Assembly (NCBI RefSeq): GCF_047730085.1
Contig: NZ_CP159830.1
Location: 1,302,001-1,366,000, forward strand
DNA length: 64,000 nucleotides
Source: Njordibacter sp937773555
GTDB taxonomy: Bacteria; Pseudomonadota; Gammaproteobacteria; Pseudomonadales; Balneatricaceae
Direction: 5' to 3'
Position numbers and translations under genes: made by a program. Shown in pieces: positions 59,427 to 64,000 of this stretch (its first letter is position 1; each line of letters opens with the position of its first letter). Below the pieces are notes generated by a model. The model saw nothing but the letters and a program-made list of their open reading frames with translations, was not told the DNA's origin and made no database searches.

Positions 59427-61388
59427 TTAACTCAACAGCTCAGGAAGGTTAACAAACAAGTCTAACGCCTCAGGATTAGCTAGGGCATCTTTGTTGGTCA
59501 CTGCTTCGCCATGGATAACCTTGCGGACAGCAAGCTCTACAATCTTACCACTGATGGTGCGAGGAATAGCACTCACTTGTATCACTTTTGCGGGCACGTG
59601 GCGGGGTGTTGTGTTGCTACGTACTTGTTGTTTAATGGTTCGGATTAAGTCCTCACTTAACACTAGTTCTGGCCGTAAAACAACAAACAATATAACTCTC
59701 ACATCCTGCTGCCATGTTTGGCCAACGACGATACTCTCTAATACCTCTTCAACAACCTCTACCTGACGATATATTTCTGCAGTGCCAATACGTACACCGC
59801 CTGGGTTGAGCACTGCATCAGAGCGACCATGAATAATGACGCCCCCATGCTCAGTTATCTCGCCATAATCACCATGTGCCCAGACATTTTTATATTGACC
59901 AAAGTAAGCATCATGGTATTTTTTACCATCCTTGTCTTGCCAAAAATAGATAGGCATGGCGGGGAAGGGTGCAGTGCACACCAGCTCGCCCTTGGCTTGG
60001 CGCAATGGCTGACCATCGTCGTCAAATATATCGACAGCCATCGCTAAACCTCGGCATTGAAGCTCCCCACGGTATACTGGAAGAATAGGGCAGCCCAGAG
60101 CAAAACATGAGACGATGTCGGTGCCACCAGAAATAGAGGCAAGGAGTAGGTCCTGCTTAACATCACGGTAAACGAAGTCGAAACTCTCATGGGACAGGGG
60201 CGAACCCGTAGAAAGAATTGTCTTTAAGTATTGTAAATTATGGCTTTGAGAAGGTTTAACACCTGCTTTTTCAATAGCAGCAATGTATTTGGCACTGGTG
60301 CCAAAAATAGTTACTTTTTCACGCTCTGCCATATCTATAAGAATACTGGGGGTCTTAAACGGTGACCCGTCGTAGAGTAATACGGTACACCCTAACGCTA
60401 GGCCGCTAACCAGCCAATTCCACATCATCCAGCCACACGTTGTGTAGTAAAATAAGACGTCATTAGGGGTTACATCAGTATGTAAAAAGTGTTCTTTGTT
60501 ATGTTGCAGCAACGTACCACCGATACCGTGAACGATGCACTTAGGCACGCCTGTCGTGCCTGATGAATACATAATGTATAGAGGGTCATCAAAGTGACAG
60601 TCAACAAAAGCAATTTCAGTAGCCGTCAGGTCTATAAAATCTTTAAGATGAACAGCTTTACCAGGCACGGCCTCATGCAATAGGTTTAAGTCTGCTGTCT
60701 TAGTGATATGGTCACAAACTACGATTGCTTCTATTGACGGCAGGTGAGCAGCAATGCCAGCTACCCGTTCCAGTGAGTTTAGTGTTTTACCGTTATAAAA
60801 GTAGCCATCCGTGGTGAAAAGAATACGTGGCTCTATTTGGCCAAAACGGTCAAGTACACCGTTAATTCCAAAGTCTGGCGAGCAGGAACTCCATACTGCG
60901 CCTAAACTGGTAGTGGCCAGCATCGCCACTACAGTATCAATAACATTAGGCATAAAGCCTGCAACACGGTCGCCAGGCTGAAGGTTATACTTTTCTAAAC
61001 CGCTTACCAGCGCAGCTACTCTTTGATAGAGCGTTGCATAACTAATTTCTTGACGCTCTCCATCTTCACCACAGTAAATCAGCGCAGTTGAGGAATTACG
61101 AAACTTAAGAAGGTTCTCTGCAAAGTTCAGTTTGGCTTCGGGATACCATAAGGCCCCAGGCATTTTGCTACTGTCGTGCAGAATAATGTTGCCTTTATGA
61201 CTTGTGACAAGGTTGCATTGATGCCAAATCTGCTCCCAAAATAGATCACTAAAGTCAATGCTCCACTGGTGTAGTTGATGAAAGTCAGTAATGTCCAGTT
61301 GGTGTGTTGCATTGATGGATTGTATAAAACGCCACAGGTTAGTCTGTTCAATACGGCTTTGACTTGGCTGCCACATAGGCTGAGTCAT
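59427..61388 (-). CDS. Acetoacetyl-CoA synthetase
   Basis: ATP-dependent enzyme that converts acetoacetate to acetoacetyl-CoA. The 653-residue length and the opening (MWQPSQSRIEQTNLWRF) fit this ANL clade. MYSSGTTGVPKCIVHG is the phosphate loop, GAVWSSCSPDFG and GTDIVSCFALGCPILPVYRGE are typical of this enzyme, and the acylation lysine lies in RTISGKIVELAVRK. The start follows AAGGAGCAGT. It stands after HMG-CoA lyase on the same strand and would consume the acetoacetate made from leucine. Confidence 0.93.
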   Translation of the reverse strand: MTQPMWQPSQSRIEQTNLWRFIQSINATHQLDITDFHQLHQWSIDFSDLFWEQIWHQCNLVTSHKGNIILHDSSKMPGALWYPEAKLNFAENLLKFRNSSTALIYCGEDGERQEISYATLYQRVAALVSGLEKYNLQPGDRVAGFMPNVIDTVVAMLATTSLGAVWSSCSPDFGINGVLDRFGQIEPRILFTTDGYFYNGKTLNSLERVAGIAAHLPSIEAIVVCDHITKTADLNLLHEAVPGKAVHLKDFIDLTATEIAFVDCHFDDPLYIMYSSGTTGVPKCIVHGIGGTLLQHNKEHFLHTDVTPNDVLFYYTTCGWMMWNWLVSGLALGCTVLLYDGSPFKTPSILIDMAEREKVTIFGTSAKYIAAIEKAGVKPSQSHNLQYLKTILSTGSPLSHESFDFVYRDVKQDLLLASISGGTDIVSCFALGCPILPVYRGELQCRGLAMAVDIFDDDGQPLRQAKGELVCTAPFPAMPIYFWQDKDGKKYHDAYFGQYKNVWAHGDYGEITEHGGVIIHGRSDAVLNPGGVRIGTAEIYRQVEVVEEVLESIVVGQTWQQDVRVILFVVLRPELVLSEDLIRTIKQQVRSNTTPRHVPAKVIQVSAIPRTISGKIVELAVRKVIHGEAVTNKDALANPEALDLFVNLPELLS

Positions 61389-61479
61389 ACTGCTCCTTAA
61401 TTAGTTGGAAAATTGCGCATTTAAGCGTACTAAAGCCTGACAACTTATACAAATTAAGTCATCAGCACCAAGATTAAAA

Positions 61480-62424
61480 TTAACACGCTTGCGCGTTCAA
61501 TGCTTGACCAGCGTTTGAGCCGTTGGTGCGGCCCAATAGATCACTAATGTTTTGGCCAACTCGCACTAATCGATCAAGGTGAATACCCGTTTTTATACCT
61601 AAACCGTGCAGCATATAGGCTAAGTCTTCTGTGGCTAAGTTGCCGCTAGCGCCTTTAGCATACGGACAGCCACCCAGGCCTGCCACTGAGCTATCAAATG
61701 TCGTGACCCCTGCTTCTAGCAGCATCAGCACATTGGCAAGTGCTTGGCCATAGGTATTGTGGCAATGGCCTGCAAGTTGCCTCACAGGCACATGTTGGCT
61801 CACCACATTAACCATCTCCAACATCCGCCCTGGTGTGGCCGTACCGATCGTATCGCCTAAAGACACTTCATAACAGCCCATATCTATCAGTTGCTCAGCC
61901 ACATCGGCTACGATAGAGGAAGAAACGGGGCCTTCATAGGGGCAGTCTACTACCACAGATACATAGCCACGCACTTTTAAGCCAGCATCTAATGCCGCCT
62001 TAGCCACAGGCTTAAAACGCTCAAGTGCTTGGGAGATAGAGCAATTGGTGTTGCGTTGGCTGAAGCTTTCACTGGCTGCGCCAAACACAGACACTTCATC
62101 TACACCAGCCTCTATCGCGCGCTCTAAGCCCTTCATGTTGGGTGTAAGGGCACTGTAGGAAACATGCTTATGACGTGTGATGAGTTGCAGCACCTGAGCG
62201 CTATTAGCCATCTGTGGCACCCATTTAGGGTGCACAAAAGCAGCAGCTTCAATGTGTGTAAGCCCAGCTGCAGCTAGCTGATCAATCAGATTCGCTTTTA
62301 CAGCAGCATGGAGCATTGGGCCAGATTCATTTTGCAGGCCGTCTCTTGGGCCTACTTCCACTACCTTCACGTGCTTTGCTAGAGACCTTGTCGTGGTTGA
62401 TGGGCTATACGTATTTAAAGGCAT
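61480..62424 (-). CDS. Hydroxymethylglutaryl-CoA lyase
   Basis: This enzyme cleaves HMG-CoA to acetyl-CoA and acetoacetate, the last step of leucine breakdown. The 314-residue protein has KVVEVGPRDGLQNESG (active-site Arg and Asp), the metal-binding GHCHNTYGQALANVL and the signature AGLGGCPYAKGASGNLATED with its catalytic cysteine. It lies between the carboxylase alpha subunit gene and acetoacetyl-CoA synthetase. Together they form a leucine/isovalerate catabolic operon. Confidence 0.95.
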   Translation of the reverse strand: MPLNTYSPSTTTRSLAKHVKVVEVGPRDGLQNESGPMLHAAVKANLIDQLAAAGLTHIEAAAFVHPKWVPQMANSAQVLQLITRHKHVSYSALTPNMKGLERAIEAGVDEVSVFGAASESFSQRNTNCSISQALERFKPVAKAALDAGLKVRGYVSVVVDCPYEGPVSSSIVADVAEQLIDMGCYEVSLGDTIGTATPGRMLEMVNVVSQHVPVRQLAGHCHNTYGQALANVLMLLEAGVTTFDSSVAGLGGCPYAKGASGNLATEDLAYMLHGLGIKTGIHLDRLVRVGQNISDLLGRTNGSNAGQALNAQAC

Positions 62425-62458
62425 GTTATTTATTCTTCTTTTTTGTTTATTGTGTGTC

Positions 62459-64000
62459 TTATGACTCTTGTAAATCTAATAGTTGGGCATCTGCATCGAC
62501 CAAATCGCCTACTTTAAAATAGATTTCGCCAATAACGCCATCTGAGGGCGCCACAATGGTATGTTCCATCTTCATAGCCTCTACTACCATAAGGGCATCT
62601 CCAGCCACTACAGATATACCAGGGGTGACTAAGCAGGCTATCAGGCAACCATTCATAGGCGCTGTAATCTGGCCTGTATTATGGTCATTGTTATCTAAAA
62701 AATCACCAATTTTAGGGATTTTAAGGGACACCACAGCTTTACCTTGTGGTGTAAACAAGCTTAACTGGTCACCCATTAAGCAAAACCCTGCTTTATGTAA
62801 GCTGCCAGCATAATCTAACACTAATGAATGTGGGCCTACTTTACCCAAAGTGTGAGTGGTAATTACGCAGTTTTTACCTAAATACTGTGCCCGTAATGCA
62901 AGGCTTATTCGTGGCATGTTCAGCCTAAGCCCTGCGCAGTCTCCATAGGTTTTATAGGCCTGTGTGCCCAATACTAAGCCTGCCATGGCTAAGATTACCT
63001 GTTCATTTTGTAACGAAGGTGACAGGAGGTAGTCTTGGTGTTGATCTATAATGTTAGTGTGCAACTTTGCATCTTGAAAGTCTTGTAATTTGGCTAAACG
63101 GCGCAAAAAGTCGATGTTAGTGTGAATGCCTTCTAGGTGATAGTCTTGCAAAGCGATGTCTAGCTTGGCTAGTGCCTCTTCACGGTTTGGTGCCCACACA
63201 ATGAGCTTGGCGATCATGGGGTCATAAAAAGGGCTTATTTCATCATCTTGGCCCACCCCTGTGTCAATACGAATAGTGGCATCTTGCTTAGGTGTGCGCA
63301 GATGCCCAATATGGCCAGTAGATGGCTGAAAATCTTGGGTCGGGTCTTCTGCATAGATACGCGCTTCAAAAGAATGACCCTGCAAACATACTTGCTCTTG
63401 AGTTAGAGGCAAAGGCTGCCCGGCTGCTACTTTAAACTGCCAAGCTACTAGGTCTACACCGGTTACCATTTCAGTAACAGGGTGCTCTACCTGCAAGCGA
63501 GTATTCATTTCCATAAAATAATAGCCACCATTACTGTCTAGCAAAAACTCTACAGTGCCTGCGCCCACATAGTCTATTGCTTGGGCTGCTTCTACCGCAG
63601 TAGTACCCATTTTTTGACGCAAATCGTCCGATAAGCTAGGAGCAGGAGCTTCTTCGATCACTTTTTGGTGGCGCCTTTGGGCAGAGCAATCGCGGTCGCC
63701 AAGGTAAACGCCATGGCCATGGCGATCACAAAAAACCTGCACTTCAACATGACGTGGGGCAATGAGGTATTTTTCTATTAACACATCACTGTTGCCAAAG
63801 CTGGCTAAGCCCTCGCGCCTTGCTCCTGCTAGGTGAGTAAGAAAGTCTTCAGGCCTATCCACTACACGCATGCCTTTACCGCCGCCGCCTGCAACTGCCT
63901 TGATGAGTAAAGGGTAGCCTATTTGGTCAGCTTCATACTGCAACAATGCATCATCTTGGCTTGTGCCATGGTAACCAGGCACCAGAGGAATGCCTGCTTC
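62459..64000 (-). CDS. 3-methylcrotonyl-CoA carboxylase, alpha (biotin) subunit, 5' end outside window
   Basis: The frame stays open to the right edge of the window (EAGIPLVPGYHGT at the edge), so the biotin-carboxylase N-terminal domain is cut. Visible parts are the ATP-grasp with GGGGKGMRVV, then YFMEMNTRLQVEHPVTEM, and the biotin-carboxylase C domain (FEARIYAEDP). At the end of the chain a biotinyl domain has the attachment site VVEAMKMEHT. The 35-base spacing to HMG-CoA lyase identifies the substrate as methylcrotonyl-CoA (LiuD/MccA) rather than acetyl- or propionyl-CoA; this is a context inference. It carboxylates 3-methylcrotonyl-CoA in leucine degradation. Confidence 0.9.
   Translation of the reverse strand, partial: EAGIPLVPGYHGTSQDDALLQYEADQIGYPLLIKAVAGGGGKGMRVVDRPEDFLTHLAGARREGLASFGNSDVLIEKYLIAPRHVEVQVFCDRHGHGVYLGDRDCSAQRRHQKVIEEAPAPSLSDDLRQKMGTTAVEAAQAIDYVGAGTVEFLLDSNGGYYFMEMNTRLQVEHPVTEMVTGVDLVAWQFKVAAGQPLPLTQEQVCLQGHSFEARIYAEDPTQDFQPSTGHIGHLRTPKQDATIRIDTGVGQDDEISPFYDPMIAKLIVWAPNREEALAKLDIALQDYHLEGIHTNIDFLRRLAKLQDFQDAKLHTNIIDQHQDYLLSPSLQNEQVILAMAGLVLGTQAYKTYGDCAGLRLNMPRISLALRAQYLGKNCVITTHTLGKVGPHSLVLDYAGSLHKAGFCLMGDQLSLFTPQGKAVVSLKIPKIGDFLDNNDHNTGQITAPMNGCLIACLVTPGISVVAGDALMVVEAMKMEHTIVAPSDGVIGEIYFKVGDLVDADAQLLDLQES

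Overview
This window is a 64 kb piece of a gammaproteobacterial chromosome. The base composition leans slightly to AT and the genes are densely packed on both strands. The order comEC, lpxK, Trm112-like gene, kdsB, murB, then convergent rne and divergent rluC resembles Pseudomonas and relatives. The complete rnfABCDGE-nth operon, ydiJ, aceK, tcdA and dbpA also fit that class. Two-component genes resembling those of a marine sortase system, and genes for methylated or sulfur-containing osmolytes, suggest an aerobic marine heterotroph. The genus cannot be fixed from the window. I saw no rRNA, tRNA, CRISPR array, insertion sequence or phage gene.

Layout. 1-9.2 kb holds cell-envelope and RNA-processing genes: comEC (cut at the left edge), lpxK, a Trm112-like gene, kdsB, murB, rne and rluC. 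9.3-19.4 kb is a catabolic block. It contains an acyl-CoA ligase and an acyl-CoA dehydrogenase resembling DmdB and DmdC, a coiled-coil protein with a KfrA-like DNA-binding head, a MaoC-type hydratase, a relic of an SgrR-like gene, ETF alpha and beta, and a covalent-FAD dimethylglycine/sarcosine dehydrogenase-like enzyme fused to a GcvT domain. ETF would take electrons from both dehydrogenases. 19.6-32.9 kb is mixed housekeeping: msrA, trpS, a response regulator/kinase pair, yidD, rnt-pyrC, argG, a 66-residue unknown, rhlE and ydiJ.

32.9-41.9 kb is one long minus-strand transcription unit, rnfABCDGE-nth followed by a YdbH-like membrane-tethered protein. 42.1-44.2 kb encodes sulfite reductase and a DUF934 partner. 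cspA, a LysE-type exporter and two divergent LysR regulators follow. 47.2-51.4 kb is the most distinctive operon: a Rieske oxygenase, an aldehyde dehydrogenase and a rubredoxin/rubredoxin-reductase fusion. Its regulator is probably the adjacent LysR gene. 51.4-58.6 kb has dbpA, yjdM, yigZ, tcdA, aceK and membrane proteins. 58.6-64 kb is a leucine and acetoacetate module (methylcrotonyl-CoA carboxylase alpha, HMG-CoA lyase, acetoacetyl-CoA synthetase) with a methyltransferase gene at its end. The carboxylase gene runs off the right edge.

How they may work together. A plausible but unproven reading is N-methyl-amine use. The Rieske enzyme could demethylate a quaternary amine, the aldehyde dehydrogenase could remove the aldehyde product, and the dehydrogenase at 16.9-19.4 kb could continue with dimethylglycine or sarcosine, passing electrons to ETF. 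Alongside it sit short- or branched-chain acyl-CoA oxidation, possibly of 3-methylmercaptopropionate, and leucine breakdown to acetoacetyl-CoA. I found no wholly new defence or mobile system. The best leads are the Rieske/rubredoxin operon and the sortase-type two-component pair that has no sortase nearby.
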